A DNA stretch of 64,000 bases from Lentzea albida (GCF_900111005.1 NZ_FOFV01000011.1:1-64000), one strand, 5' to 3'; positions 44,266 to 54,264 are shown, counted from the stretch's first letter. Program-made: numbers and translations. Notes: a model not told the origin generated them from the sequence alone.

Positions 44266-45557
44266 GTGCCCTCCCGGCTGAAGTCGAGGAAGTGCGCCGA
44301 GCACGAGATGCACGGGTCGTGGTTGCGGATGGTCTGCTCGCACAGCGACTGCAACGCGTGGTCGTCCAGGTGCTGGTGGGCGCGGACCACCCTGGTGACG
44401 TCGTCCTCGATCGCCGTCTGGTTCTGCGCCGTGGGCGGCACGATGTCCGCGGCGAGGACCCGTCCGTCCGCTCCGAGGTCGTAGCGGTGGTAGAGCAGCC
44501 CACGTGGTGCTTCCGTGGCGCCGTGTCCCGTGCCCGCTCGCGGGTGCACCTCGACGCAGGGCACCTCCGGGCGTTCGTACGAGTCGATGATGCTCAGCGC
44601 CTCCTCGATCGCGTACACGATCTCGACGGCGCGCACGACGATGCTCTTGAACGGGTTGCGGCACACCGTTCCCAGGCCCACCGCGGCGGCGGCCTCCCGT
44701 GCGATCAGGGACAGGCGGTCGGAGTTGAGGCTGTACCGGGCGAGCGGGCCGACGAGGAAGACCCGGTCGTCCAGCCGTGCGTGCAGCGCGGTGGAGTGCG
44801 GAACCTGGTGTTCGACGACGTGGTCGCCGAACTCGGACACCGGGAAGTCGATCCCGGTGCTGACGTGCGGGGTGCCGCGGTCGAGCGGGTACCCGTCGTC
44901 CTCGCGCAGCGCCAGCAGGTCGTGCGGTACGTCGAGGTCGGGGAACTCGAACCCCGCGACCCATTCCGCGGTCGCCAGCGCGTCGTACAGGGCTTCGCGC
45001 AGCGTTCCGGTGAGGCCACGCAGTTCCTCCGGTGCGGGAACGCGGTAGAAGCCGCCGACCCGCACGTTCACCGGGTGGATCGCGCGGCCGCCGACCAGGT
45101 CCATGATCCGGTTGCCCGCCTTCTTGAGCCGGAGCCCGCGCTCGACGGTGGCCCGGTCGGCGGCGGCGAGCGCGATCCCGTCGGGGAACCCGAGGAAGTC
45201 CGGTGCGTGCAGCAGGTAGACGTGCAACGCGTGACTGGAGATCCACTCGCCGCAGTACAGCAGTCTGCGCAGTGCCCGCAGCTGCCCGCCGACCCGGACC
45301 CCGCACGCGTCCTCGATCGCCTGGCAGGCGCTCATCTGGTAGGCGACGGGGCAGATGCCGCAGATGCGGGCGGTGATGTCGGGCGGTTCGCGGAAGTTCC
45401 GCCCGCGCAGGAACGCCTCGAAGAACCGCGGGGGCTCGTAGATGTCCAGCCGGACCTCGTCGACCCGGCCGCCGGTGGTGCGCACGTGCAACGCGCCCTC
45501 GCCCTCGACCCTGGCGAGGCCGGCGACCTGCAGCGTGCGGTTCGCGCGATGCGTCAT
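44262..45557 (-). CDS. hyhL: [NiFe] hydrogenase large subunit, group 3b-like
   Basis: The catalytic subunit that activates H2 in the cytoplasm. The nickel ligands are in [10 protein letters not shown] (near residue 65) and DPCISCSAH at the C-terminus; nine residues follow the final His and would be removed by the protease encoded next. The 431-residue length and gene context (diaphorase gamma and beta subunits) fit the NADP-linked sulfhydrogenase class 3b. In Mycobacterium smegmatis the homologous Hyh enzyme is hypoxia-induced through DosR. It is coupled to the small subunit by ATGA. Confidence 0.93.
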   Translation of the reverse strand: MTHRANRTLQVAGLARVEGEGALHVRTTGGRVDEVRLDIYEPPRFFEAFLRGRNFREPPDITARICGICPVAYQMSACQAIEDACGVRVGGQLRALRRLLYCGEWISSHALHVYLLHAPDFLGFPDGIALAAADRATVERGLRLKKAGNRIMDLVGGRAIHPVNVRVGGFYRVPAPEELRGLTGTLREALYDALATAEWVAGFEFPDLDVPHDLLALREDDGYPLDRGTPHVSTGIDFPVSEFGDHVVEHQVPHSTALHARLDDRVFLVGPLARYSLNSDRLSLIAREAAAAVGLGTVCRNPFKSIVVRAVEIVYAIEEALSIIDSYERPEVPCVEVHPRAGTGHGATEAPRGLLYHRYDLGADGRVLAADIVPPTAQNQTAIEDDVTRVVRAHQHLDDHALQSLCEQTIRNHDPCISCSAHFLDFSREGT

Positions 45558-46291
45558 GTCCACTCCGCGTTGGCGTTGAAGGTGCGGAACACGAGTTCCA
45601 GCTCGTCGTCGCTCATCCCGGTGCGTTTCAGCAGTGGCACGAGCGCGGGTGCGTTGGGCCGGGTCATCGGACCGAAGCAGCCGTAGCAGCCGCGGTCGAC
45701 GGCCGGGCACAGCGCACCGCAGCCGGCGTGGGTGACCGGTCCGAGGCACGGGGTGCCGCGGGAGACCATCACGCAGGTGAGGCCGCGGCGTTTGCAGTCG
45801 GTGCACACGCTGGTGTCCGGCAGGTCGGGTGCCCGGCCGGCGAGCAACGCCGTGATCACCTCCAGCAGCTGGCCCCTGTCGATCGGGCAGCCGCGCAGTT
45901 CGTGGTCCACGGCGACGTGCGCGGAGATCGGGGTGGAGGTGTCCAGCGCCGAGATGTGCTCGGGACTCGCGTAGACGATCGAGCGGAACTCGTCGACGTC
46001 CGCGAAGTTCCGCAGGGCCTGGACGCCGCCGGAGGTGGCGCACGCGCCGACGACGACCAGCATGGCCGACTGCTCTCTGATCCACCGGATCCGTTCGGCC
46101 TCCTCGGGCGTGGTGACGGATCCCTCGACGATCGAGATGTCGTACGGGCCGGGTTCGCTCGCACCGGTCACCTCGAGGAAGTGCGCGATGTGCACCTGAT
46201 CCGCCAGCGGCAGCAGTTCGTCCTCGCAGTCGAGCAACGTGAGCTGACAACCGTCGCACGAGGTGAACTTCCACACCGCGATCGTGGGCAT
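45554..46291 (-). CDS. hyhS: [NiFe] hydrogenase small subunit, group 3b-like
   Basis: The electron-transfer subunit of 245 residues. The proximal cluster ligands start with [15 protein letters not shown] and continue with VGACATSGG and [26 protein letters not shown] lies near the end. No Tat signal peptide is present, as expected for a cytoplasmic group 3 enzyme. Confidence 0.93.
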   Translation of the reverse strand: MPTIAVWKFTSCDGCQLTLLDCEDELLPLADQVHIAHFLEVTGASEPGPYDISIVEGSVTTPEEAERIRWIREQSAMLVVVGACATSGGVQALRNFADVDEFRSIVYASPEHISALDTSTPISAHVAVDHELRGCPIDRGQLLEVITALLAGRAPDLPDTSVCTDCKRRGLTCVMVSRGTPCLGPVTHAGCGALCPAVDRGCYGCFGPMTRPNAPALVPLLKRTGMSDDELELVFRTFNANAEWT

Positions 46292-47076
46292 CACAACTCC
46301 TTCGCCAGCAGCAGCGGTTCCGCCTCCGGGTAACCGGTGACAGGTCCGTCTCGGCACACCAGCAGCGGCCCGAGCTGGCAGTGCCCGCACAGGCCGATGC
46401 CGCACTGCATGCTGCGTTCCAGCGACACCTGGATGTTCCCGGCGGGCACGCCGCGTCCGAGCAACGTCCTGGCGCAGAAGCGCATCATCGGCTCCGGACC
46501 GCACAACAGCGCTGTGGTGCGCTCGGGGTCGAGCGGGATCGAGGCGAGCGGCTCGGTGACGAACCCGACGCGGCCGTGCCAGTCGTGGCCCCCGCGGTCG
46601 ACGGTCAGCACCACGTCCACATCGGACAGGGCGAGCAGGTCGCCGGCGTACAACAGGTCCTCCGGCGTCCGGGCCCCCGCGACGAGCACCGTGCGCCTGC
46701 TCGGGTGCCCGAGCACGGGCCGCAGGGGAGCGAGGCCGATCCCGCCCGCCACCACGAGCAGGTCCTCGACCCCGTCGAGCCGCCACGCCGTGCCGAACGG
46801 CCCCCGCACCCCGATCACCGTGCCGGGTGCGGCGTCGTGCAGCGCTCTGCTCACCGCACCGACCGCGCGCACGGTGTGCACGAGCGTGCCGTCGGCGGGT
46901 ATGCCGCTCACCGAGATCGGGATCTCGCCCACGCCGTGCGCGTAGAGCATCGCGAACTGACCCGGGCGGAACGCGGGCAGCGATCCGGTGACCGGCCGCA
47001 GCGTCAACGTCACGCAGTCGTGCGTCTCGACGGTGCGCTCCACCACCCGGCACGGAGTCGGGACCCAGGAAGTCAC
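46291..47076 (-). CDS. hyhG: Hydrogenase gamma subunit, FAD/NAD(P)-binding diaphorase
   Basis: A 261-residue ferredoxin-NADP reductase-type subunit linking the hydrogenase to NAD(P). FRPGQFAML is the flavin-binding part, [14 protein letters not shown] the nucleotide-binding loop, and [11 protein letters not shown] the NAD(P) motif. A 2Fe-2S motif closes it: [20 protein letters not shown], residues 220-240. GTG 47076 overlaps the stop of the cyclic-nucleotide-binding gene (GTGA). Confidence 0.92.
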   Translation of the reverse strand: MTSWVPTPCRVVERTVETHDCVTLTLRPVTGSLPAFRPGQFAMLYAHGVGEIPISVSGIPADGTLVHTVRAVGAVSRALHDAAPGTVIGVRGPFGTAWRLDGVEDLLVVAGGIGLAPLRPVLGHPSRRTVLVAGARTPEDLLYAGDLLALSDVDVVLTVDRGGHDWHGRVGFVTEPLASIPLDPERTTALLCGPEPMMRFCARTLLGRGVPAGNIQVSLERSMQCGIGLCGHCQLGPLLVCRDGPVTGYPEAEPLLLAKEL

Positions 47077-47534
47077 GACGGGTTCCGGTACAGGTCGAGC
47101 AGGCGGATCCTGGTGGCCTGCAACCGGTTCAGCAGCGCGTCCAGCAGGATCAGCGACAGCTGGTAACCCAGTGCCGGGTCGTCGTCAGCGAGCCGGCGCA
47201 ACTCCGCTGTGTCCACGACCGCGGCCCTGGTCGGTGTCACGACCGTCGCGCCGAAGTGCCACCGGTAGGGCGGCACGAGCCACGACCAGCCGACCAGTTC
47301 TCCCGCGCCGACGCTCTGCAGCACCATCCGGCCGTTCTGGGGCACCGCGGTGTCGATCGTGACGCACCCGGACAGCACGACCCAGCACTGGTCGGCGAGC
47401 CCGCCCTCGTCGAACAGCCGGACGCCCTGGTCGTAGGTCTCGATTCGGCTCACACCGGCGATCGCCGCACGTTGGGTGTGCGAGAGGCGGGCGAGCAGCG
47501 GCAGCGCGTCGAGCTCCGTCATGGGGATCGTCAT
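47073..47534 (-). CDS. Stand-alone cyclic-nucleotide-binding (Crp-like sensor) domain protein
   Basis: A 153-residue cNMP-binding domain without a helix-turn-helix. The beta-roll is visible ([21 protein letters not shown] near 35-55, [20 protein letters not shown] near 70-90). The phosphate cassette Glu/Arg are not clearly conserved, so the ligand may not be cAMP. The gene is embedded between the beta and gamma hydrogenase genes with 4-base overlaps on both sides, implying a fixed role in or on the complex. Its ATG 47534 is inside the hyhB stop. Confidence 0.8.
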   Translation of the reverse strand: MTIPMTELDALPLLARLSHTQRAAIAGVSRIETYDQGVRLFDEGGLADQCWVVLSGCVTIDTAVPQNGRMVLQSVGAGELVGWSWLVPPYRWHFGATVVTPTRAAVVDTAELRRLADDDPALGYQLSLILLDALLNRLQATRIRLLDLYRNPS

Positions 47535-48595
47535 GGTCGTCCACCGCCTGTCCTGGCCAGGGCCGCTGCTTCCTCGGTGATGTCGATGCCGGCCGGGCAC
47601 CAGGCGATGCACCGGCCGCAACCGACGCATCCCGAGGTGCCGAACTGGTCGTGCCACGTACCGAGCTTGTGCGTCATCCACTGGCGGTAGCGAGAGGCAC
47701 CGGACGTGCGCACCGCGCCGCCGTGGAGGTAGGAGAAGTCGATCTCGAAGCAGGAGGCCCACCGCTGCGCGCGCTCGGCGTTGCCGTCGAGGTCCGTCCG
47801 GTCCTCGACGGAGACGCAGAAGCAGGTGGGGCACACCATCGTGCAGTTGCCGCAGGTGAGGCACCGCTCGGCGACCGCCTCCCAGTGGGCCGAGTCCCGG
47901 TTGGCGGCGAGCAGGTCGCGCAGGTCGACCTCGGGCATGGACCGGCCCATCCGGCCCGCCGCCGCGGCGACGTCCCTGTCCGCCAGTTCGACGTCGTGCC
48001 GTGCCGCCGGACGGGACGGCACGCGCGTCAGCACCGCGGCACCTTCCTCCGTGCCGGACGTGGCGAGGAATCGGTGGCCGTCGCCGTCGACGCGTTCGGT
48101 CAGGGCGATGTCGTACCCGGAGCCGGCGCCGGGCCCGCAGCCCATGGACGAGCAGAAGCACACCTCGCCGGGTTCGGTGCACTGCGCGGCGACGACGAAG
48201 GGCGCCGGGCCGCCGACGACCTGCCGCAGCTTCGTGATCGCGGCGAGGTCGCACGGGCGCACGCCGAAGAACGCGTAGGAGACCGGGCTTTCGGGCGCGG
48301 CGTGGAATCCGGTGCCGTCGCTGGAGAGCAGGGCGCGCCGCGGCGGGTGGAGGAACCGCTTCCACGACTGCGGACCGGCGGAATGGCCGAACACGGCCTC
48401 GTCCTCCCGCCGGCGCACCCGGTAGTGGCCGGGCCCCGTCTCCACCCCCCACCCGCCCGGCAGGTCGTCCGCGGAGCCGAGCTCGGCGAGGGTGATCGCG
48501 TCGTCCCGCAGCACCGGGCCGACGACGACCCTCCCGTCCTGGGCGAGCACGCGGATGAGCGCGTCGAGGCCTCGCAGGTCGAGCACGACGTCCAT
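47531..48595 (-). CDS. hyhB: Hydrogenase beta subunit, 4Fe-4S protein
   Basis: A 354-residue sulfhydrogenase beta-type iron-sulfur protein. Conserved cysteine clusters are GVRPCDL, CTEPGEVCFCSSMGCGPG, CLTCGNCTMVCPTCFC and CVGCGRCIAWCPAGID, the last two binding 4Fe-4S clusters. ATG 48595 is preceded by GGAGG. It heads the operon hyhB-cNMP-hyhG-hyhS-hyhL-protease and faces hsp20 across two DosR-like boxes. Confidence 0.9.
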   Translation of the reverse strand: MDVVLDLRGLDALIRVLAQDGRVVVGPVLRDDAITLAELGSADDLPGGWGVETGPGHYRVRRREDEAVFGHSAGPQSWKRFLHPPRRALLSSDGTGFHAAPESPVSYAFFGVRPCDLAAITKLRQVVGGPAPFVVAAQCTEPGEVCFCSSMGCGPGAGSGYDIALTERVDGDGHRFLATSGTEEGAAVLTRVPSRPAARHDVELADRDVAAAAGRMGRSMPEVDLRDLLAANRDSAHWEAVAERCLTCGNCTMVCPTCFCVSVEDRTDLDGNAERAQRWASCFEIDFSYLHGGAVRTSGASRYRQWMTHKLGTWHDQFGTSGCVGCGRCIAWCPAGIDITEEAAALARTGGGRP

Positions 48596-48649
48596 GTCCA
48601 CCACCTCCAGGTCAGAACCGATGGTCACCGGTTCTCCGAGGTGTCCCCA

Positions 48650-48663
48650 GTGACGAAAGACCT
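48650..48663. promoter_or_regulatory. DosR-like box 1 between hydrogenase operon and hsp20
   Basis: GTGACGAAAGACCT is a degenerate match (GkGAC-N4-GaCCt). It lies 54 bases before hyhB and centres 22 bases (two helical turns) from the second box. Confidence 0.45.
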
Positions 48664-48671
48664 CCGGGCGA

Positions 48672-48685
48672 GGCTCTTCCGTCCC
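48672..48685. promoter_or_regulatory. DosR-like box 2 between hydrogenase operon and hsp20
   Basis: GGCTCTTCCGTCCC has a perfect right half and a partial left half. It lies 62 bases before the hsp20 ATG at 48748, the standard spacing of the region. Confidence 0.5.
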
Positions 48686-48747
48686 TGTCCCGCGGGTAGG
48701 CCGGGTGATGGGCTGGAACCGTTGGAGCGCAGAGGAAAGGAGACGAC

Positions 48748-49158
48748 ATGTCAACGTTGGCCCGCCGTCCGGCGAGCTCTCTGCTGCCGGACCTGTGGGA
48801 GGTCTTCGACGCCACGTGGCCGTTCGGCACCCGGCACCCGATGCACATCGAGGACTTCGTCGAGGAGGGCGCCTACGTCGTTCGCGCCGAGTTGCCCGGC
48901 CTGGACGCGGCGAAGGACATCGACGTGAGCGCGACGGGCGGCATGCTGACCATCACGGCTCAGCGCGAGGAGGCGAGGAAGGAGCAGCACCGCTCCGAGT
49001 TCCGGTACGGGTCGTTCACCCGCACCGTGTCGCTGCCGGCGGGAGCGGACACCACGAAGATCTCCGCCAAGTACGAGAAGGGCATCCTCGAGGTGCGCGT
49101 GCCGGTCGCGGTGCCGCCGGAGGAACGCAAGATCGAGATCGACGTCCAGCAGGACTGA
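48748..49158 (+). CDS. Hsp20/alpha-crystallin small heat-shock protein
   Basis: A 136-residue ATP-independent chaperone. The alpha-crystallin domain runs from about residue 30 to 120 (YVVRAELPGLDAAKDIDVSA, then FTRTVSLPAGADTTKISAKY and the closing GILEVRVPV). HspX of this family is the signature DosR-regulon product in M. tuberculosis. ATG 48748 is preceded by AAAGGAG. It ends at a hairpin shared with hypE. Confidence 0.92.
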   Translation: MSTLARRPASSLLPDLWEVFDATWPFGTRHPMHIEDFVEEGAYVVRAELPGLDAAKDIDVSATGGMLTITAQREEARKEQHRSEFRYGSFTRTVSLPAGADTTKISAKYEKGILEVRVPVAVPPEERKIEIDVQQD

Positions 49159-49162
49159 ACGC

Positions 49163-49210
49163 GGGTGAGCAGCTGCCCCGGATCAGCAGATCCGGGGCAG
49201 CTGCTCACCC
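49163..49210. terminator. Bidirectional hairpin between hsp20 and hypE
   Basis: A perfect 22-bp inverted repeat (49163-49184 with 49189-49210) with loop AGCA. One arm contains the last eight codons of hypE and its stop. It lies right after hsp20. The stem is GC-rich with no T run, as common in actinomycetes. Confidence 0.75.
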
Positions 49211-50208
49211 ACGAGCACGTCCACCACACGCGAGGAACCGACGAGGGTGCGGGCCAGCACGCGTCCGGCCACACCCTCCACCACCTCACCGACGACCGCC
49301 GTCCCCGCGCCTTCCGGCAGGGCCCGCATCGCCGCCACGACGGCGTCGGCGGAGCCGGGTGCCACGAAGGCGACCAGACATCCCTCGTTGGCCACGTGCC
49401 ACGGGTCCAGTCCGAGCAGGTCGCACGCGGCTGCCACGGGGACGGGCACCGGGACGGCCGACTCGACCACCTCGACGCACACGCCGGACGCGGCCGCGAT
49501 CTCGTTGAGCGACCCGGCCAACCCCCCGCGCGTGGGGTCGCGCAGCGCGTGGACGTCCGCGCCGCCGGCCGCGATCATCGCGGCGACCAGGTCGTTCAGC
49601 GGCCGGCTGTCGGAGGAGACGTCGGCGTCGAAGCCGAGGCCCTCGCGTGCGCTGAGGATCGCGATCCCGTGCAGCCCGACCGGTCCCGAGACGAGGACGA
49701 CGTCGCCCGGCTCGGCGCCCGCCGCGGACGGCCGTGCGTCCCGCAACCGCATCCCGACACCGGTCGTGGTGACGTACAGGCCGTCGGCGGCGCCCCGGCC
49801 GACGACCTTGGTGTCGCCGGTGACGATCGGGACGCCGGCCGCGCGGGCCGCGGCCGCCGCCGACCGCGTGATGTCGCGCAGCTCGGAGAGGGGCAGGCCC
49901 TCCTCGACGATGTAGGCGAGGCTGAGCGCGAGCGGGCGGGCCCCGCGCATGGCGAGGTCGTTCACGGTGCCGTGCACGGCGAGCGACCCGATGTCGCCAC
50001 CGGGGAAGAACCGCGGCGTGACGACGTAGCTGTCGGTGCTGAACACCTGGTTCAGGCCTATCAGCGCGGCGTCCTCCAGCGGCGCGGTGAGCCCCAGCTC
50101 CGGCGTGATGACGTCGGTGAGCAGTTCGGCCATCAGCTGACCGCCGGAGCCGTGGCCGAGCAGGACGCGCTCGGTCTCCGGGTGGGGCACGGGGCAGGAG
50201 GACGTCAT
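49183..50208 (-). CDS. hypE: Hydrogenase maturation protein HypE
   Basis: A 341-residue ATP-dependent dehydratase that turns a carbamoyl group on its C-terminal cysteine into the cyanide ligand of the active-site iron. The C-terminus is the diagnostic PRIC. Other motifs are [15 protein letters not shown] and [16 protein letters not shown], plus DPTRGGLA. It is coupled to hypD by ATGA (50205-50208). Confidence 0.95.
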   Translation of the reverse strand: MTSSCPVPHPETERVLLGHGSGGQLMAELLTDVITPELGLTAPLEDAALIGLNQVFSTDSYVVTPRFFPGGDIGSLAVHGTVNDLAMRGARPLALSLAYIVEEGLPLSELRDITRSAAAAARAAGVPIVTGDTKVVGRGAADGLYVTTTGVGMRLRDARPSAAGAEPGDVVLVSGPVGLHGIAILSAREGLGFDADVSSDSRPLNDLVAAMIAAGGADVHALRDPTRGGLAGSLNEIAAASGVCVEVVESAVPVPVPVAAACDLLGLDPWHVANEGCLVAFVAPGSADAVVAAMRALPEGAGTAVVGEVVEGVAGRVLARTLVGSSRVVDVLVGEQLPRIC

Positions 50209-51302
50209 CGGTGCTCCGGGGTTCGGCCGGCGTTGAAGAACGCCGCGCAGGTTCCTTCGCTGGACACCATCGGTGCGCCCAGCGGTGTGCGGGGAGTGCA
50301 GGTGCGCCCGTAGGCGGAGCAGTCGGTCGGCAGCCGGGTGCCGCGCAGGACGTCGCCCGCGATGCAGTCCGGTGACTCCCGCGTCACGAGGTCGCCGACC
50401 TCGAACCGGACGGCGGCGTCGTGACGGGCGAACTCGGGTCTGAGCGCGAGGCCGCTCGCGGGGATGGGACCGATGCCGCGCCAGGTCCGGTCGGTCACCT
50501 GGAAGACGCGCCGGATCGCGTCCTGGGCGGCCGTGTTGCCGGACCTGCGCACGGCGCGCGCGTACTGGTTCTCGACCTCGGCCCGGCCCTGTTCGAGCTG
50601 CCGCACGGCCATCAGCACTCCTTCGAGCAGGTCCAGCGGTTCGAACCCGGTCACCACGACCGGTACCCCGTACGCCCGCGCGATCGGCTCGTACTCCGTC
50701 CACCCCATCACCGCGCAGACGTGCCCGGCCGCGAGGAACGCCTGCACCTGCGCGTCCGGGTCGTCCATGAGGGCGGTGATGGCGGGCGGCACGAGCACTT
50801 GGCTGACCAGCGCGCTGAAGTTCGTCACGCCGGTCGCCGCGGCGTGCAGCACCGCCATCGCGTTGGCGGGAGCGGTGGTCTCGAACCCGACCGCCAGGAA
50901 CACGACCTCGCGGCCGGGGTTCTCCGCGGCTGTGCGGACGGCGTCGAGAGGCGTGTAGACGACCCGCACGTCCGCCCCGCGGGCCTTGAGCGACAGCAGG
51001 TCACCGGACGTCCCCGGTACCCGGAGCATGTCGCCGTAGCTGGTGAGGATCACATCCGGGCGCGCGGCGATGGCGAGTGCCCTGTCGATGGTCTCGAGCG
51101 GTGTCACGCAGACCGGGCAGCCGGGGCCGTGGATCATCCGCATCCCGGCGGGCAGCAGGCGGTCGATGCCCTGCCGCACGATCGTGTGCGTCTGGCCGCC
51201 GCAGACCTCCATGATCGTCCACGGCGCCGTGGCGGTGGTCCGCAGCTCGGCCAGCAGGCGGCGGGCGAGCACGGGATCCCGGTACTCCTGCAGGTGCTTC
51301 AC
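50205..51302 (-). CDS. hypD: Hydrogenase maturation protein HypD
   Basis: A 365-residue 4Fe-4S scaffold protein on which the Fe(CN)2CO unit is assembled with HypC. Motifs are [30 protein letters not shown] and a C-terminal cysteine region including [13 protein letters not shown] and [20 protein letters not shown]. Start overlaps the hypC stop (ATGA-type overlap, 51299-51302). Confidence 0.95.
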   Translation of the reverse strand: MKHLQEYRDPVLARRLLAELRTTATAPWTIMEVCGGQTHTIVRQGIDRLLPAGMRMIHGPGCPVCVTPLETIDRALAIAARPDVILTSYGDMLRVPGTSGDLLSLKARGADVRVVYTPLDAVRTAAENPGREVVFLAVGFETTAPANAMAVLHAAATGVTNFSALVSQVLVPPAITALMDDPDAQVQAFLAAGHVCAVMGWTEYEPIARAYGVPVVVTGFEPLDLLEGVLMAVRQLEQGRAEVENQYARAVRRSGNTAAQDAIRRVFQVTDRTWRGIGPIPASGLALRPEFARHDAAVRFEVGDLVTRESPDCIAGDVLRGTRLPTDCSAYGRTCTPRTPLGAPMVSSEGTCAAFFNAGRTPEHR

Positions 51303-51544
51303 GGTCCCAGCTCCGTCTCGATCGCGTCCGGCATCGCGCGGAGCACCGCGAGCGTCCTGGCCGCCTCCTCCTCGTCGACCAGCGCGATGGCGAAGCCGAC
51401 GTGCACGATCACGTGGTCACCGACCTCCGCCTCGGGGGTGTAGACGAGGCAGACCGGTCTGCGCAGCCCGTCGAAGTCGACGGTCCCCGACCGCGGCTCG
51501 GTGTCGTCCACGGTCACGATCCGTCCCGGGATCCCCAGGCACAT
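51299..51544 (-). CDS. hypC: Hydrogenase maturation chaperone HypC
   Basis: An 81-residue chaperone. It begins [10 protein letters not shown], with the essential Cys2, and has [21 protein letters not shown], quoted as its conserved core. It partners HypD and delivers the iron centre to the large subunit. ATG 51544 overlaps the hypF stop by one base. Confidence 0.94.
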   Translation of the reverse strand: MCLGIPGRIVTVDDTEPRSGTVDFDGLRRPVCLVYTPEAEVGDHVIVHVGFAIALVDEEEAARTLAVLRAMPDAIETELGP

Positions 51545-53736
51545 CAGCAGTCCCTCCCCGCCAGCCGGGCGGCGGCCACGACGGCCTGCCCGTAGCTGAT
51601 CCCACCGTCGTTGACCGGTACCCGTTCGCCCGCGAGCACCGCGAACTCGCCCAGCTCACGGCGGAGGGCGTCGACGAGCCCGCGGTTCTGGAACACCCCA
51701 CCGCCCACGCAGACCGTGCGGACGGTGCCCGCCGTCTCCCGCACGAGTGCCGCCGTGACCTCCGCGATCGTCGTGTGGAACCGCGCGGCGGCCACGCCGG
51801 CCGGGTCGCCGCACGTGACCAGGTCGCGCAGGGTCGGCAGCGGGTCGTACACCCACAACCCGTCGCGCCTGTGCAGCGTCCAGTCGAGCGCCGGCCCGCT
51901 GTGCGCGGCGGCCGCGGCCTCCAGCAGGACGGCCGCCTCGCCCTCGTACGAGTTCTCGTCGCAGAGGCCGAGCAACGCGGAGGCCGCGTCGAACAACCTG
52001 CCCGCACTCGACGTCAGGGGGCTGTTCATCCGCCGTTCGACCATGCGCCGCACGAGCGCCGATTCCGCCGTGGGACGGAGGTCCGGAATGGACGGTCCGC
52101 CGAAGTCCTCCGCGCCGTGGAGGTAGGCGAGCACCATCCTGGACGGCCGCCGGACCGCGACCTCGCCGCCGGGCAGCGGCACCAGGCCGAACCGCGCGAC
52201 CCGCCGGTACCCGCGGTAGGTCGCGAGCAGGACCTCACCGCCCCACAGCGTGCCGTCGTCGCCCAGCCCCAGGCCGTCGTAGGCGACTCCGACGAACGGG
52301 CCGCGGACGCCGTGCTCCGCCGCGGTCGCCGCGACGTGTGCGTGGTGGTGCTGAACGGGAATCCGGCGGTCGCGCGGCCACCGCCGGGCGTGCCGGGACG
52401 AGAGGTAACGGGGGTGCAGGTCGTGCGCGCAGTGCTCCGGGGCCACACCCTGCCACCGGCACAGGGTCTCGGCGGTGTGCTCGAAGGCGGCGAGCGTGTC
52501 GGCGTTCTCCAGGTCACCGGTGTGCGGGCCGAGGATCGCGCGATCACCGACGGCGAGCGCCGCGGTGTGCTTGAGCTGAGCGCCCAGCGCGAGCACGGGG
52601 ACCGGTGACGCGGCGGGCAGCGGCATCGGTGCGGGGGCGAATCCCCTTGCCCTGCGCACCACGCGCCCGGCGCGCACGACCGAGTCGTCGTAGCGGGCGA
52701 GGATCGGCCGGTCGTGCGAGAGGACGCCGTCGACCAGGGGGCCGAGCACCGCGTGCGCGTGCTCGTCGAGGATGGTGATGGGCTCGCCGGACCGGTTGCC
52801 GCTGGTCACCACGAGCGGCTGCGCCAGGTCGTGCAGGAGCAGGTGGTGCAGGGGGCTGTACGGCAGGAACAGGCCGACGTCCAGGTCCGCCGTGCGGGAC
52901 GGCAGCACGACGATCGGAGCGGCGGGCGACCGCAGCAGAGCCGCCGCCTCGGCGTCCACAACGGACAGTTCGCGTGCTTGGCCGAGGTCGCGCACCATCA
53001 CCGCCAGTGGTTTGCGCGGCCGGTGCTTGAGCTCGCGGAGCCGGATGACGGCGTCCTCGTCCGCCGCGGCGCACACCAGCTGGTAGCCACCGACGCCCTT
53101 GACCGCGACCACGCCACCCCGCCGGACCGCCGCCACGGCCAGTTCCAGCGCCTCCTCACCGGTCGCGTCACCCCAGCGCAGCCGGGGTCCGCAGGCCGGG
53201 CAGGCCACCGGCTCGGCGTGGAACCTGCGGTCTGCCGGATCGCGGTACTCGGCCGCGCACGAGGGGCACAGCGGAAAGGCCGCCATCGTCGTGCGCGTCC
53301 GGTCGTAGGGCAGCGACGCCACGATCGTGGCACGCGGGCCGCAGTCGGTGCAGTTGACGAACGGGTACCGGTAGCGCCGGTCCCCGGGGTCGAACAGCTC
53401 GGCCACGCAGGCGTCGCACGTCGCCAGGTCGGGCACGACCGTGCGCGGTCCGGCCTCGAACCCGCTGTCCAGCACCGCGAACCCGTCCTGCGCGGTGGTC
53501 CCGCCCGGTGTGACGGTGATGCGTTCGACCCGCGCGTTCCGGGGCGCCCTGTCGTGCAGCGCGCGCCGGAACTCCGCGAGCGCCTCCGCCGGTCCGCACG
53601 CGGTGATCACGACATGTCCGCCGGCGTTGCGCACGTCGCCGCTGATGCCGAGTTCCGTCGCCAGCCGGTGGACGTGCGGCCGGAACCCGACGCCCTGCAC
53701 GGCGCCGTGCACCTCGATGCGTTCGGTCGTGCTCAC
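51544..53736 (-). CDS. hypF: Carbamoyltransferase HypF
   Basis: A 730-residue protein that makes the carbamoyl group for HypE. An acylphosphatase domain comes first (GAVQGVGFRPHVHRLA), then two zinc-finger modules (CDACVAELF, NCTDCGPR, CPSCAAEY, CPACGPRL), a YrdC-like domain (KGVGGYQLVCAAAD) and a Kae1-like domain with HHAHVAA and VGVAYDGLGLGDDGTLWGGE. GTG 53736 opens the operon hypF-hypC-hypD-hypE. hypA and hypB are not in the window. A DosR-like box lies 66 bases upstream. Confidence 0.95.
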   Translation of the reverse strand: MSTTERIEVHGAVQGVGFRPHVHRLATELGISGDVRNAGGHVVITACGPAEALAEFRRALHDRAPRNARVERITVTPGGTTAQDGFAVLDSGFEAGPRTVVPDLATCDACVAELFDPGDRRYRYPFVNCTDCGPRATIVASLPYDRTRTTMAAFPLCPSCAAEYRDPADRRFHAEPVACPACGPRLRWGDATGEEALELAVAAVRRGGVVAVKGVGGYQLVCAAADEDAVIRLRELKHRPRKPLAVMVRDLGQARELSVVDAEAAALLRSPAAPIVVLPSRTADLDVGLFLPYSPLHHLLLHDLAQPLVVTSGNRSGEPITILDEHAHAVLGPLVDGVLSHDRPILARYDDSVVRAGRVVRRARGFAPAPMPLPAASPVPVLALGAQLKHTAALAVGDRAILGPHTGDLENADTLAAFEHTAETLCRWQGVAPEHCAHDLHPRYLSSRHARRWPRDRRIPVQHHHAHVAATAAEHGVRGPFVGVAYDGLGLGDDGTLWGGEVLLATYRGYRRVARFGLVPLPGGEVAVRRPSRMVLAYLHGAEDFGGPSIPDLRPTAESALVRRMVERRMNSPLTSSAGRLFDAASALLGLCDENSYEGEAAVLLEAAAAAHSGPALDWTLHRRDGLWVYDPLPTLRDLVTCGDPAGVAAARFHTTIAEVTAALVRETAGTVRTVCVGGGVFQNRGLVDALRRELGEFAVLAGERVPVNDGGISYGQAVVAAARLAGRDC

Positions 53737-53802
53737 CTCGTCGCTCCCGCCTGCCGCGGTACCCGGTCCGACGAACTTCGCACCCGCGGCGGGCGGTCAT
53801 GA

Positions 53803-53816
53803 GGGTCCTTGGTCCC
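53803..53816. promoter_or_regulatory. DosR-like box upstream of hypF operon
   Basis: GGGTCCTTGGTCCC matches nine of ten core positions. It lies 66 bases before the hypF GTG, slightly longer than the usual spacing. Confidence 0.65.
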
Positions 53817-53838
53817 GAGGGCGCCGGGACCGTGCCGC

Positions 53839-54264
53839 TCACATCGCCGAATACGGTTCGTCACGCTCGATCGAACGCGTCACCGAGGGCTTCCTGGCGT
53901 GGCCCCGGCGTTCTTCTGCCAGCTCGTCGACGAGGTGCTCCTGGCGCTCCTCGCCGCGGTAGCGGGTCAGCACCGACATCGTGATGGCGTGGGCGACGGC
54001 CAGCAGCAGCAACACGATGCCGAGCTTGGTCACGGTCTTCTGGAGCACACCGTCGATCGGCAGGTCGAGGGTGGAGATCAGGGCGACCAGGCCGAGCACG
54101 ATCAACGTGAACAACGTGGTCGTGAGCCAGCTCGCGGCCAGGCTCGCGCCGGGGTGGTCGTCGTCGCTGAGGTACTTGCGGCCGCTGATCGTGATGATCA
54201 CCGCGTCGATCACCACCAGCAGTGCGCTGACCACGAGGAAGGCGATGTAGCTGTCGGTGTCCAT
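53839..54264 (-). CDS. Predicted membrane protein with charged tail
   Basis: A 141-residue protein of unknown function with three hydrophobic helices (FLVVSALLVVIDAVIITI, TLFTLIVLGLVALIST, LGIVLLLLAVAHAITMSVL) and a charged C-terminal tail (RGEERQEHLVDELAEERRG). A DosR-like box lies 35 bases before ATG 54264, and GGAGG lies only one base before the ATG, too close to act as a ribosome site. The box is shared with the divergent P-type ATPase gene. Confidence 0.7.
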   Translation of the reverse strand: MDTDSYIAFLVVSALLVVIDAVIITISGRKYLSDDDHPGASLAASWLTTTLFTLIVLGLVALISTLDLPIDGVLQKTVTKLGIVLLLLAVAHAITMSVLTRYRGEERQEHLVDELAEERRGHARKPSVTRSIERDEPYSAM

